Source of the DNA: Halicephalobus mephisto
Lineage: Eukaryota > Nematoda > Chromadorea > Rhabditida > Panagrolaimidae
DNA length: 64,000 nt
Direction: 5' to 3'
Assembly (NCBI GenBank): GCA_009193035.1
Contig: SWDT01000022.1
Coordinates: 62,001-126,000, forward strand
The notes beneath the pieces are model-generated. The model was not told the origin of the DNA and made no database searches. It worked only from the letters and a program-made list of their open reading frames with translations. The position numbers and the translations under genes are program-made. This document shows, piece by piece, positions 9,980 to 22,659 of this stretch (position 1 is the stretch's first letter; each line of letters opens with the position of its first letter).

Positions 9980-11290
9980 ACATTTCTGCATTAATGTACA
10001 GACGATTATTGATCAAAATAAAAAATTTTAAATTTAAAAAAAAAATAAATTTTAAATATGTTAAAAAATAATTTTTAAATATGTTAAAAAATAATTTTTA
10101 AATACTTTTTTTTTTATTTTTAAATATTTTTAAATACTTTTTTTTAAAATTTTTAAATACTTTGAAAAAAAAAATTTTTAAATCTTTTTAAAAAAATAAT
10201 TTTTAAATACTTTTTTTTTTAATTTTTAAATATCTTCAAAAAAATAATTTTTAAATACTTTTTTTTTATATTTTTAAAAAAATAATTTTTAAATACTTTT
10301 TTTTAAAATTTTTAAATATTTTTAAAAAAATAATTTTTAAATACTTTTTTAAAATTTTTCGGTTCAAGAGAATCCAAACAAGTTTCTTTTTTTAATTCTT
10401 TTTATTTTAGTTTAATTTCGCAAAAAATTCAATTAGTTTGCCTTTTTTATAGAAGTATTTACTTCAACTTCTACGGGTACTAAAAATAAAAAAATCACCA
10501 AAAAACAAATTTTAAAAAACTTGAAGAAAATTAAAAAATTTTTTTAAATTTAAAAAATTAGAAAATTAAATAACTTCAAAAAATTTTTTTTAATTTAAAA
10601 AAATTTCGAAATAAATTTAAAAAATTAAATAATTTTTAAAAATTAAAAAAAATTTAAAAAATTAAATAATTTTTAAAAATTTAAAGAAAATTTAAAAATT
10701 ATTTTTTTATTTAAAAAGTTTGAATCAAAATGGTCTCAAATGGAAAATCTGTTTTTTTTCGAAAATCATCTGATATTTATGTTTTTTCATTAATGAATAA
10801 AAGACTTTTGTTTATAAAAACAAACATGAATTTCTAAGTGTTTCTAAAAAGAAAGAATTTTCTGTTTGAGAGTATCTGAAAATTTTTACTTTTTTAATTG
10901 AATTTTTAGAAATTTAATTTTTTCATTTTTCTTTAAAATTTATTTTAAATAAATCATAATATTAAAAAATTCAAAATCAAAAAATTATTTTTTAATTAAA
11001 ATTTAGAAATTTATTTTTAACTAAAATTTAAAAAAATTTAGTTTTTAACTAAAATTTAGAAATTTATTTTTAACTAAAATTTAAAAACTTATTTTTTTAA
11101 TAAAATTTAAAAATTATTTTTAACTAAATTTAAAAAATTACTTTTTAATTAAAATTTGAAAATTTATTTTTTGATTAAAATTTTAAAAAATTACTTTTTA
11201 ACTAAATTTAAAAAATTATTTTTTAATTAAAATATAAAAATTTATTTTTTAACTAAATTTAAAAAAAATTAAAAATTTGTCAAGTGACTT
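9980..11290. repeat. Low-complexity A/T arrays
   Basis: 10040-10350 repeats aataatttttaaatactttt (period about 38); 10500-10720 repeats aaaatttaaaaaattaaataa; 10960-11270 repeats aactaaaatttaaaaattta (period about 36). Nothing else is visible. Confidence 0.75.
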
Positions 11291-11449
11291 CCAGAACGAA
11301 TGTTTGACCTTTTTCAGAGATAATCCAAAGTTAGTATTTTACTTTACATTTATACTAAAAACACGATTATTCAGAAAAAACAAATACCACATAAATATCC
11401 GTGAGAAAAGCCAAAAAGGAAATCACTAATTCTGTCGTAAAAAATCTTG

Positions 11450-11950
11450 TTTAAATACTGTGGTTTTTTAGCATTAACTTATTTAAAAAATCCAAATTTC
11501 TTAAAAATCGAAAATACCGTAATTTTTCAGAAATAATTTTTAATAAAAAATATTTCAATTTAAAAAATCGAAAATACCGTAATTTTTAAGTTAAAAAAGT
11601 AAAAAAACCAAATACAGTAATTTTAATTTTTTAAAAACTCGATTTTAAAAAATACTGTAATTTTAAAGAAAGTTTATTTAAATTTTCAAAAAAATTCGAA
11701 ATTAAAAAAAATTAAATACAGTAATTTTAATTTTTTGAAAACTCGATTTTTAAAAATACCGTAATTTTAAAAAAAGTTTATTTAAATTTTAAAAAAATTA
11801 AATACAGTAATTTTAATTTTTTGAAAACTTGATTTTTAAAAATACTGTAATTTAACAAAAAGTTTATTTAAATTTAAAAAAAAATGAAAAAATCGAATAC
11901 AGTAATTTTAAAATAATTTTTTGTAAAATTTGAATTCGAAAAAATACTAT
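11450..11950. repeat. ~95-bp A/T repeat with tactgtaatttt core
   Basis: aaaaatacYgtaattttaa and aaatacagtaattttaattt alternate at roughly 45-95 bp spacing from 11500 to 11910. Confidence 0.65.
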
Positions 11951-12109
11951 AGCTTTTTAGAGTGACGTTTATTTGAATTCCGAAAAAATTTAAATTCTGA
12001 AAAAAACCATAAAAAATCAAATATGTTTCAATTTTTGGTTTTTTCGAAAATCCCATTATTGCAAAAATTGGATTTTTCGAAGGCGGATATAAAGTTATCT
12101 TTTAAAATT

Positions 12110-12640
12110 GAAAAATTCCAAAATTTAACAGTTGTTTTTTATAAAAAAAAATAGAAAATTTAATAATCATTTTTTTTATAAAAAATAGAAAATTTAATAA
12201 TTATTTTTTTTATAAAAAAGTAAAAATAGAAAATTTAGTAATTTTTTTTAAAAACATTTAAAATTTAATAATAATTTTTTTAATTAAAAAATTTAATAAT
12301 TTTCTTATAAAAAAAGTAAAAATTTAACAATTATTTTTATAAAAAAAATAGAAAATTTAATAATCATTTTTTTTAAAATAAAAAATTTAATAATAATTTT
12401 TATAAAAAATAGAAAATTTAATAATTATTTTTTTATAAAAAATAAAAAATTTAATAATTATTTTTTTATAAAAAGTAAAAAATTTAATAATTATTTTTTT
12501 TATAAAAAATAGAAAATTTAATAATTATTTTTTTTATAAAAAATAAAAAATTTAATAATTATTTTTTTATAAAAAGTAAAAAATTTAATAATTATTTTTT
12601 TTATAAAAAAGTAAAAATTTGATTGTTATTTTTTTTTTAT
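12110..12640. repeat. ~32-bp tandem repeat (about 15 units)
   Basis: aaaatttaataattatttttt followed by tataaaaaa, period about 30-33 bp, the longest run of near-identical units being 12400-12600. Confidence 0.85.
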
Positions 12641-12829
12641 AAAAAAACAGAAAAACTAAGGACACCCATCTGGGATTATCAAATTTTGTCATTTGAGGAA
12701 ATGAAGCCGGAAGTTTCTACGACATCCACAATTGGATTTTCTTAAAAATAATAAAAAAACAAGGAAAAGATCCAGTCTACCGAAAAATTATCCAACAATG
12801 AAATTTTTCGTTTTAAAAAATTTTTTTTT

Positions 12830-13040
12830 TGAATTTAACGATTTTTGAACTTTTGAGAAAATTCGAAAAATAATGAAATTATGAAAATTAAAAATAATTT
12901 TTACGAAATCTTGTTGACAAAAATTTTTATAAAATTTCGAAATTTGGAATTTTTAATTTTTGAAAATTATTAAAATTAAAAATATTTTGAGGTTTTAGAA
13001 AGCTTTTATTTAATTTTCGGGATTTCAGAAATCTTCAAAA
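12830..13040. other. A/T intron, nothing seen
   Basis: Non-periodic A/T-rich sequence with frequent ttcgaaa; no coding or structural signal. Confidence 0.5.
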
Positions 13041-13044
13041 AGAT

Positions 13045-13580
13045 TTTCGAAAGCTTCGGAAATTTCCTACAAGATTCTGAAGGATTCTGAAAACTTCCAT
13101 AAGAACTTTACAGACTTCAGGAAACTTCAAAAATTTCCTACAAGATTCTGAAAACTTCTATAAGAACCTTACAGACTTCAGAAAGCTTCGGAAATTTCCT
13201 ACAAGATTCTGAAGGATTCTGAAAACTTCCATAAGAACCTTACAGACTTCAAAAAGCTTTTACTTGATTTTGGAGCCTTCGGAAATTTCCCAGAAGATTC
13301 TGAAAACTTCCATAAGAACCTTACAGATTTCAGGAAACTTCAAAAATTTACTACAAAATTTTTAAGGATTCTGAAAACTTCCACACAAACTTTACAGACT
13401 TCAGAAAGCTTCTACTTGATTTTGGAGGCTTCAGAAAGCTTCAAAAATTTTCTAAATTTTGAAGGATTCTGAAAACTTCCACAAAAATCTTAAAAGCTTC
13501 AGAAGCTTTTATTCAATATTAAAGACTTCAAAAATTTTCTAAATTTTGAAGAATTCTGAAATTTTCTAGACAAGTTTGAA
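13045..13580. repeat. Tandem repeat rich in cttcagaaagcttc
   Basis: Blocks of aaggattctgaaaacttcca, taagaaccttacagacttca and aagcttcggaaatttccta recur at about 60-120 bp, becoming diverged to the right. HindIII-like aagctt and gattctga motifs mark each unit. Confidence 0.8.
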
Positions 13581-13879
13581 AATCTTTAAAATCTCCTACG
13601 GGATTCTGAAAGGCTCCAGAAGCTTCTAAAAATTCCAGCAATTTTTAAATTTTAAAGTTTCATTAATTTTTTAATTTTTCTAGAATCTTAAAAAATTTCG
13701 AAATTTAAAATTTTTTCAAAAAATAATTTTAAAAAACTTAGAAAATGAACAGTATGTTTTTTATTTTAGACAGGATTAACGGGACCAAAACGGATTTAAT
13801 AAATCCTGTTCTCTGACCAGACTTGGCCTTTTGAAGTCTTCCTGGGGCTTTTGTATGATGTCAATAAAGAAACAAAATT

Positions 13880-14360
13880 ATCTTATATATTATAAAAAAG
13901 CAGAAATGGGTGTTTTTGTAAAGGTGTCTCGACGCGAAAAGCAACCTCATGAGAACTACAGTAATCTGTATATTGATTTTACATGAAACTTGTAGTCGTT
14001 ATCATGTAATTAAAAAACTTGCCGGAGACTGATTTTATGGTTTATATTATAAAAGATCAAAAATGGACACTATTATGGAATTTTCTCGACGCGAAAATCA
14101 GAGATTTCATGAGAACTACAGTAACCTCTATATTGATTTTATGTGACAATTTTTTCGTAGTCGTTATCATGCAATTAAGAAACTTGCCGGAGACTGATTT
14201 TATGATTTATATTATAAAAGATCAAAAATGGACATTATTATGGAATTGTCTCGACGCGAATATCAACCTCGTGAGAACTACAGTAACCTCTACATTGATT
14301 TTATGTGACAATTTTTTCGTAGTCGTTATCATGCAATTAAAAAACCCGCCGAAGGCAGGC
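13880..14360. repeat. 164-bp tandem repeat, three units
   Basis: cgttatcatg occurs at 13997, 14162 and 14324, and each unit contains gtctcgacgcgaaaa, tgagaactacagtaa and gattttat. The 125-codon frame at 14019-14396 only reflects this repeat and has no family resemblance. Confidence 0.9.
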
Positions 14361-14589
14361 TCCATCATTCGTTTACAAAAATCTAACATCACTTGAAGTA
14401 GACAGTTTTCACATTTCTCAAGTATCCGAGGAACTCCCCCGTACGACAAAAAATAAAAATCAATTTTGAGTTGATTGGGTCAAGTTCCGCTCTTTTGTCA
14501 AGGAAATTCGATCTAATCCGAGACATCCCCTACGTTAACTTTCCTATTTTACCAAAATACAAATAATAAAAAACCAGGCAAACAAATGT

Positions 14590-16145
14590 TCAAAATTGTC
14601 CCAACGTGAAATTTTAGAACTTTCCACTCAAGACCAAAAAGGTGTAAAATTCTACATTTGAACTTTTCCAGAATATAAAATTTTAAATTTAAGTTTTTCT
14701 AAAATATTAAAAAAATTCCAAATTACGGTATTATTAAAAATTAAAATTCGTGAGTTGTCTTAGAACGAAAATTTAAAACTTTCCAGTCAAGACCGGAAAA
14801 TATAAAATTTAATTTTTAAGTTTTTCTAAAATATTAAAAAAATTCTAAATTACGGTATTATTAAAAATAAAAATTTTTAAAAAATATCTTACAACGAAAA
14901 TTTAGAACTTTCCATTCAAGACCGAAAAATATAAAATTTTACATTTGAATTTTTCTAAAAAGTTCGAAATTTGCATAATTATAAAAATTAAAAATGTTTA
15001 TTACAAAATTCTTAAAAATTAGTCTCAACATGAATTTTAAAATTTTCCCGTCGAGACCAAAAAATATAAAATTTAATTTTTAAGTTTTTCTAAAAAGTTC
15101 GAAATTTGCATAATTACGAAAATTAAACTATTTACTGAATTTGAAAATTTGCTCATCAAAAATTTTCAAACTTTCTAGTCGGGACCAAAGATTGCAAAAT
15201 CTAATGTTTATATAATTCCAAAAAGTTCAAAAATCGGTATTTAAAAAAAAACAAAAATGTTTATTGTAAAATTTCGAAAAAAATCTACTTGAATTTTTAA
15301 ATTTTCTAGTTAAAACAGACAATTTTAAAACGTTGTTTACATGGATTTACGAGGTCGAAATCTCATAACCTTATAATTCACAAACAAGTTTGTCGTAAAT
15401 TCCAAAAAAATGGTCCCGACGGGAATGCTTCAAATTTCTCAACCGAGATTTTAAAAAAATAAAACTTAATATTTCGATGATTTTAAAAAATTCTAAATTT
15501 GCATTGAAAAAAAAATTAAACTTCAAAAAAAGTCTCAACACGAATTTTTGGAATTTTCCAGTCAGGACCAAAAACTTTAAAATTTAATATTTATGTGTTT
15601 TTACATAATTTCAAAATCTAATTATTATAAAAACAAAAATTTTAATTACGAAATTTCAAAAAAGTCTCAACACGAATTTTCGAAATTTTCCAGTTAGGAC
15701 CAAAAACTCTAAAATTTAATATTTAAGTATTTTTATATAATTTCAAAATCTAATTATTATAAAAAAACAAAAATTTTAATTACGAAATTCCAAAAAAAGT
15801 CTCAACACGAATTTTCGAAATTTTCCAATCGGGACCAAAAATTCTAAAATTTAATATTTATGTGTTTTTACATAATTTCAAAATCTAATTATTATAAAAA
15901 AACAAAAATTTTAATTACGAAATTCCAAAAAAGTCTCAACACGAATTTTTGGAATTTTCCAGTCAAGACCAAAAATTTTGAAATTTAATATTTATGTGTT
16001 TTTACATATTTTCAAAATCTCACTATTATAAAAAAACAAAAATTTTAATTACGGAATTCCAAAAAAAGTCTCAACACGAATTTTCGAAATTTTCCAATCG
16101 GGACCAAAAACTCTAAAATTTAATATTTAAGTATTTTTACATAAT
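14590..16145. repeat. ~134-bp tandem array carrying the GTCTC palindrome
   Basis: About eleven units. The last five are very similar and have aagtctcaacacgaat near 15531, 15663, 15799, 15932 and 16068, followed about 20 bp later by ttttccagtcgggaccaaaa. The two halves form the dispersed imperfect palindrome. Unit length is about 132-136 bp. Confidence 0.92.
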
Positions 16146-16149
16146 TTTA

Positions 16150-17090
16150 AAACCATTTATTCATTTTTGAACAATTCTAAAGTTTTATATCATGTGATTG
16201 GAATACTGTAAGAGAATTTTTCAAAGATAAACTAATTCTTCATCTTATGAAAACGAAAAACAACTTTGGGTAAATATAAAACGGAATAAATTTAATCTTT
16301 GAAAATGGCACCTGTCATTAGAAAAACAAACAAATTTTGAAAAAAGATGGATGAGAAAATTTGGCAAAAATCAAATTTAACAAAACATAGCCTCAGGCAT
16401 TCCGATCAGGTAAAAGGACAAATATCCGAAAAAATTTCCCAAAGCAACAAAAAAGTCATTGTTTTTCGAAAATTACATTTTTGAAAGTTTCGAATTTTTC
16501 GAATTCGTATTTTATCGAACAAGAAAAAATTAAAACCAAATGTTTTTAGGAACTTTTTCAATCGAATTTCAGCATTTTCGTAAAATTCAAAATTTTTAGT
16601 TTTAAATATTTCAAAATTAAAATTATAAAAATTAAAAATAAATTTTCTAAAAAAGTTAAAAAAATTAGGAAATTTAAATTTTTAAAGAAAATTAAAAATT
16701 TTTTTGAAAAAAATTAGGAAATTTAAATTTTTAAAAAAATTAAAAAATTAAAGATTTTTTTTGAAAAAAATTAAAAAATTAAAAATTTTCTACAATTTCA
16801 GAAGCTTTTATAAAATTCTAGAAATTTTTAAAAATGTAAAAAATTAAAAATAAATTTTTAAAAAAATTTTAATACAAAATTTGAAAAATTTGATTTTTTT
16901 AAAATTTTCAAGATTTCCAAATTTCAAAAACCTAAATTTTGGACGATTTGAGAAATTTTGAAACAAACATTTTTTAAAATTCTCAATGATTTTTAAACTT
17001 CCAACTCAATTCTGAAGTTTCCCAAAAACTTTTAAAATATTCTGGAAAATTTCCGAAATTTTAAAATGTTCAAAAATCTCCAAATTTAAA
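16150..17090. other. A/T-rich intron, no gene seen
   Basis: Mostly aperiodic A/T sequence. GCCTCAGGC at 16390-16398 lies in a short island (cctcaggcattccgatcagg). No splice-bounded open frame found. Confidence 0.5.
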
Positions 17091-17099
17091 ATTTTTTAA

Positions 17100-17620
17100 A
17101 TATTTACGTTTTAGAAAATCTCAGAAACTTCTACAGTATCCCCAGAAGACGTCGAAAATCATTAAATTTTTAAAATTTCTTATTTTAGAAAGATTCTAGA
17201 AATTCCTACAGTATACTAGAAAATTCAAAATTTTTATGAACTTTACATTTCTTTTTGAAAAATTCGGATATTTCTCAAAATTTTTCATTCAATTTAGGGG
17301 AATTCATAAAACCCTTACAGTATACTAGAAAGTTCAAAATTTTTATGAATTTTATACTTTTAAGAAATTTCAGAAAAATTCGAACATTTTTTAAAATTTT
17401 GGAAAAAATAAAAATTTTTCATTCAATTTAGGAAGATTCTAGAAATTCCTACAGTATACTAAAAAGTTCAAAATTTTTACAAATTTTACATTTGTTTTTG
17501 AAAAATTCGAACATTTTTTAAAATTTAAAAAAAAATAAAAATTTTTATTCAATTTCAGAAAATTCCAGAAACTTCTACAGTACCCCGGAGAACTCCAAAA
17601 ATTTCTTTAAAATTCTCGAA
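17100..17620. repeat. ~110-130-bp degenerate repeat
   Basis: ctagaaattcctacagtata, actagaaagttcaaaatttt and ttcaatttaggaagattcta recur four times between 17140 and 17590. Confidence 0.75.
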
Positions 17621-17769
17621 AATCTCTCAACTTCCCACTCGATTCCAGAAAATTCCAGGAACTTGCGAAAAATTCTGATTCTAAAAAACTTCTCAGACAA
17701 GTTTGAGCAAGAAAATTCGAATATTTAAAGACTCCAATTGATGACTTCAGAATGAAAAATAAAGTTAAA

Positions 17770-18120
17770 AAAAAATCAAATTTAAATTAAAAAATTTCCT
17801 TATTTTTTTAAATTTTAAAGTTTTTTTAAAATTTCGAAATTATTTTTCAAATTTTAAAAAATATCAATTTCTTTAATTTTAAAATTTTCTAATTTTTAAA
17901 AAATATTTATTTTTTTAATTTTAAAAATTTTAGAATTTTTTTAGATTTTAGAATTTTCTAATTTTTTCAAAATTTTTAATTTTTAAAATTTCTAATTTTT
18001 TTAAATTTTAGAATTTTCTAATTTTTTAAAAATTTCTAATTTTTTTTAATTTTAGAATTTTCTAATTTTTTAAAAATTTCTAATTTTTTTAAATTTTAGA
18101 ATTTTCTAATTTTTTTTTTG
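17770..18120. repeat. T-rich ~35-bp repeat
   Basis: tttagaattttctaattttt recurs about six times between 17930 and 18115. Confidence 0.75.
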
Positions 18121-18699
18121 AGTTTTTAACAAGAATGATAAGTGACTCAACTGGGTGACCGATCGGGAGATAAATCGACGCCTCTTCGTTGACTCATTTT
18201 TTGAGTTTTTTACAAATTTTTTAAAACAAATTTGCGCGGAAATCGTGAAAAGTTACTCTTGAGATTTATTTATTTATTTTATGCTTTTCGGATTTTCTTG
18301 AGATAATTGAAAAATGACAGTTTTTAATTTATTTAAAAAAATTTTGACATTTTTTCAATCAAAGTCAGACTACAGTAATCTGGAAAAAAGATAAATAAAA
18401 ATGTCAATTTTCGATCGTTTAAAAAAATTTTAAAATTAATTTAAAGAAATTTGAAATTAAAAAAATAAATTTTAAATAAAATTAAAAAAAAATTATTTTT
18501 ATAAAAATTAAAAAAAATAAATTTTAAATAAAATTGAAAAAAAAAATTATTTTTATAAAAATTAAAAAATTTTAATAGAAATTTCAGAAAATTTATTTTA
18601 TTTAAAATTTAAAAAAACTTAATCGAAGGTTCCCGAACGGATAATTTCTATTTTTCGAACTTCAAAAATAAAGTTTTCGTTTAATCCAATTACAACTTG

Positions 18700-18881
18700 A
18701 ACTGGACATTCGGATCAAAGAAAACCAAGAGAGTTTAATTTTAGCCTCTTTATGACCCTAGTGCCTGAGGCTGTGACGTCAACAAAAGACAAATGCTTCC
18801 AAAATGACCGCTGGCAATGGCTCTCATCGATTTTTGCTGAGCTGTGGAAATAGCCTCTGGTCATCTGTGAACTCATTTCGA
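18700..18881. promoter_or_regulatory. Island with AP-2-like, CRE and possible minus-strand exon
   Basis: GCCTGAGGC (18763-18771) is followed two bases later by TGACGTCA (18774-18781); GCCTCTGGT is at 18853-18861. On the minus strand, 18864-18809 is an open 56-nt segment between TTCACAG and GTCATT. Its phases (0 in, 2 out) would bridge the two RGK N-terminal exons on either side. The donor is weak, so this is only a candidate. Confidence 0.3.
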
Positions 18882-18889
18882 AAAAATTT

Positions 18890-19370
18890 TAAAAATAACT
18901 ATTTTTGAACATTTTTAAATTTAAAAATAATAAATTTCAATCAAATTTCAAAAATCCTAATTTTCAAATTTAAAAAAAAAGAAAAATAATTTTTTAAATT
19001 TCCTTTAAAAATTCTAATTTTTAAATTTTCTTTAAAAAAAATTAATTTATAAAATTCTTTAAAAATTTAATTTTTTAATTTTTAAAAAAGTTTATTTTTA
19101 ATTTTCGTAATTTTAATTTTAAAATATTTAAAACTAAAAATTTTTAATTTTGAACAAAAATAATAAATTTAGATCAAGTTTCAAAAATTTTTCGAACGGT
19201 CATTTGGCGGGTTGAAATTTCAGAAACCAAATCTCTTTTAAATTTTCAAAGATCCGTCGGGAAAAAATTATTTTATTTTCAAATTTTTCAAATTTGTCTA
19301 TTTTGAAAGTAAAAAACAAAAATAATTCAAATTTGACGAATTTTGGGAAAATTACAGGTAATCGTAAAGT
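18890..19370. other. A/T-rich intron, no gene seen
   Basis: Short aatttttaaattt runs without clear periodicity; 18420-18620 to the left is similar (repeats of aaattaaaaaaaattatttt). Confidence 0.5.
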
Positions 19371-19384
19371 TTTTTAATTTTTTA

Positions 19385-19990
19385 GAATTTAATTAATGAC
19401 TTTAAAATGACAGAAAAAATAAAAATAAAAATTTAGTCTCAACTGGAAAATTCCAGAAATTCGTGTTGAGACCATTTTTGGGGAGTTTTATTTTTAATAA
19501 TAATAATTAAATTTAATTGATTATTTTAAAATGAGAAAAAAAATAAAAATAAAAATTTAGTCTCGACTGGAAAATTTCAGAAATTCGTGTAGAAACCATT
19601 TTTATGAATTTTTTTCAAAAAATTTTATTTTTAATAATAATCTAATTTAATTAATGACTTTAAAACAATAAAAAAAATAAAAATAAAAATTTGGTCTCGA
19701 CTGGAAAATTTCAAAAATTCCCGTTAAGACCATTTTTGTGAATTTTTAAGAAGTTTTATTTTTTACAAAAATCAAATTTAATTAATCATTTTAAAACAAA
19801 AAAAAATAAAAATAAAAATTTGGTCTCGACTGGAAAATTTCAGAAATTCCCGTTAAGACCATTTTTGTGAATTTTTTTCAAAAAGTTTTATTTTTTATAA
19901 TAGTTAAATTTAATTGATCGTTTTAAAATGAGAAAAAAAGTAAAAATTATAGTTTAGTTTCGACTTGAAAATTTTAAAAATTCATGCCAC
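19385..19990. repeat. ~130-bp array with GTCTCGACTGG palindrome
   Basis: Five units each contain tctcgactggaaaatttcag followed by aaattcgtgttgagacc or a variant, an inverted pair. This array is in the opposite orientation to the one at 14590-16145. Confidence 0.9.
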
Positions 19991-20049
19991 GGCAATTTCT
20001 CAAAATTGTTTGCAATTTTAATTTTTTAATAGCTTGATTCAAAGCTTTT

Positions 20050-20835
20050 TAAATGCTTCAACATCTATCAAATGAAGTAAAAATTTTTTAAAAAATTTCT
20101 AAACTTTTTTAATAGTAAAATTATATAAAAAATTAGAAAACATACCATTTTGAACTTTCTGGTCCTGACTGGAAAGTTCGTAAAATTCGCGTTAAGACAA
20201 TTTTTGAAATTTTTTAATCGTGAAATTATATAAAAAAGTTTAAAAAAAAAAAGATACAATTTTGAACTTTTTGGTCCCAACTGGAAAGTTCGTAAAATTC
20301 GTGTTGAGACCATTTTTAAAGTTTCTGAATTCTTATTATTTTCAACTTTTTAATAATAAAATTCCATAAAAAATCTAAAAACATACAATTTTGAACTTTC
20401 TGGTCCCGATTGGAAAGTTTCAAAATTTTAAAATTCTTATTATTTTCAATTTTTTAATAGTGAAATTCCATAAAAAATTTGAAAACATAATTTTGAACTT
20501 TTTGGTCCCGATTGGAAAGTTTGTAAAATCTTATTATTTTCGACTTTTTGGTCCCAATTGGAAAGTTTTAAAAATTTTATTATTTTCGACTTTTTGGTCC
20601 CGATTGGAAAGTTTCAAAATTTTAAAGTTCTTATTATTTTCAACTTTTTAATAATGAAATTCCATAAAAAATTTGAAAACATAATTTTGAACTTTTTGGT
20701 CCCGATTAGAAAGTTTTAAAAATCTTATTATTTTCGACTTTTTGGTCCCGATTGGAAAGTTTCAAAATTTTAAAATTCTTATTATTTTGAACTTTTTAAT
20801 AATGAAATTCCATAAAAAATTTAAAAATAATGATC
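20050..20835. repeat. Array of ggtcccgattggaaagttt units
   Basis: About eight units of ttttggtcccgattggaaag with ttcttattattttcaacttt and taataatgaaattccataaa, spacing 60-110 bp. Open frames through it (20068-20313, 20391-20651) are repeat artefacts. Confidence 0.88.
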
Positions 20836-20899
20836 CTCTTACAGAACAGCTGTTTTGAAATTTGGAGTTTCGTTCATTCTTAAAATAAATGATCTATCA

Positions 20900-21480
20900 A
20901 AAAAAGTTGATCCATTCAATCTGGATTTTATTTTTTTTCGTAAAAATTTTCTTGAAGAGGAAAATAATAAATTATTCAAACTTTTTATACAATTTTTGTT
21001 TTAAAAAACTTTTTTTTGACAAAAAATTATTTTTTAAACAATGTAAAGTTGTTTGGAAAAAAATTTTCGAAATTTCATAATTTTTAATTTTTTTAAATTA
21101 GAAAAAAAAAATTATAAATTTAAATTTTTAAAGTATTTTTAAAATTAAAAAAATTAAATTTCATAATTTTCGGAGAAAAATTAAAAGACAAAATTCTAAA
21201 AATTAAAAATATAAAAATTTAAAAAAAATTAAATTTCATAATTTAAAAAATTTAAAAACATTACAGTATTTTTCTAAAGTTGTAAAAAAGTTAAATTTTA
21301 CAATTTTCGGAAAAGAATTAAAAGACAAAATTCTGAAAATTAAAAATATAAAAATTTAAAAAATTTAAAATTCTAAAAATTCTAAAAATTCTAAAAACTA
21401 AAAATATAAAAATTTAAAAACATTACAGTATTTTTCTAAAGTTGTAAAAAAGTTAAATTTTACAAGTTTTAAATGAACTA
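20900..21480. repeat. A/T low-complexity, one ~130-bp duplication
   Basis: attacagtatttttctaaag and the following gttgtaaaaaagttaaattt occur near 21260 and 21423. The rest is low-complexity. Confidence 0.6.
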
Positions 21481-21639
21481 CAAAGTTTTAAAAATTCGCG
21501 TAAATAAACTTTTTGCAGAATATTGCGACAAATGTGGTTATTTTTATCATTGTGAGATTTTGGGACTTTATATAAACAAGTAAACACTACATTTTATAAT
21601 TTTTGATCTCAATTAGGAGTTTATAGAAGTTCTTTTCGA

Positions 21640-22250
21640 AACAATTCTTTTGAAATCCTGTTAATTTCATTTTTTTAAATAACAAAAATCTAAAATTTTG
21701 AATAACTGTAAAAACATAAATTTTAACATTTTGGTCCTGAGTGGAAACTTTCAAATTTCGTTTTAAAATTATTTTTTAACATTTTTTTTAAAATAACAAA
21801 AATCAAAAATTTTGAATAACTGTAAAAACATAAATTTTAACATTTTGGTCCTGAGTGGAAAATTCTCAAATTTCGCTTTAAGACTACTTTTTGAATTTTT
21901 TAAACATTTTTTTAAATAATAAAAAATCAAAAATTTTAAATAACTATAAAAACATAAATCTTACATTTTGGTCCTGAATGGAAAACTTTCAAATTTCGTT
22001 TTAAGACTACTTTTTAAATTTTTTTAACATTTTTTTAAATAACAAAAAATAAAAATTTCGAATAACTGTAAAAATATAAAATTTATATTTTTGTCCTGAG
22101 TGGAAAACTTTCAAATTTCGTTTTAAAATTATTTTTTAACATTTTTGTTTTTTTGATACTGTAATTTTCAAAGTTTCTAAAACTACAAAAATATAAAATT
22201 TTGCATTTTTTGTCTTAGGTGAAAAATAAAAAATTCCCTTCAAGACAATT
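21640..22250. repeat. ~125-bp array with ggtcctgagtgg motif
   Basis: Five units of acattttggtcctgagtgga, then aactttcaaatttcgtttta, at about 120 bp spacing. Related to the GGTC-type palindromic family. Confidence 0.88.
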
Positions 22251-22532
22251 TTGAACATTATGTGCAAAATTTTGCAATTTGTCACACTGCCATGATTGTT
22301 CCCAGAAAACCAGACGTTGAGGATTCAATAAAAAAAACAAAATTGTTTTGCATTTTTGAATTTTTTCATGCTTTTATGAATCCCGGATAAAAGTCCGAAA
22401 ATCCAAAAAACGAACCTGAATTCAGATGACCGAATTTCATAGACTTTTCTGTGGAGACGACTACTGTAGAATCCGGCCGAAGGTTGATTCTGAAACTGAT
22501 TAATGATTATTTGAATTACAGAATTGACCCAC

Positions 22533-22644
22533 ATCGAAGCCTTTGGGGGAGTTGGGGGTCGAGTGAGGGTCGTCAGGGGTCACGGGCAGCTGTCGTCTCT
22601 GAATCGACCCTGGACGGTTTTTGTCGACATGCATACTACGACTT
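22533..22644 (-). CDS. Probable RGK GTPase N-terminal exon
   Basis: The acceptor TATTTCAG (AG at 22646-22645) opens a GC-rich frame on the minus strand: SRSMHVDKNRPGSIQ, then RRQLPVTPDDPHSTPNSPKG. The segment RRQLPV resembles the RR-S-M-P-V type phosphosite motif near the N-terminus of vertebrate Rad/Gem/Rem. The first base completes AG from the exon at 31668 to give Arg. The likely donor is GTGGGT at 22532 (phase 0), matching the GTNNGT pattern of the other RGK exons; GTAATT at 22519 (phase 1) is an alternative. Neither phase joins directly to 6578, which needs phase 2, so one more exon is expected between them. Confidence 0.6.
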
Positions 22645-22659
22645 CTGAAATACAAACTT

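Noticed and set aside
14019..14396. 125-codon plus frame
   Set aside because: It is the translation of a 164-bp tandem repeat and has no family similarity or conserved codons.
21519..21580. AG-bounded frame EYCDKCGYFYHCEILG, resembling a zinc-finger or PHD fragment
   Set aside because: Only about 20 codons before a stop, key spacing of the metal ligands is incomplete, and there are no neighbouring exons; likely chance.
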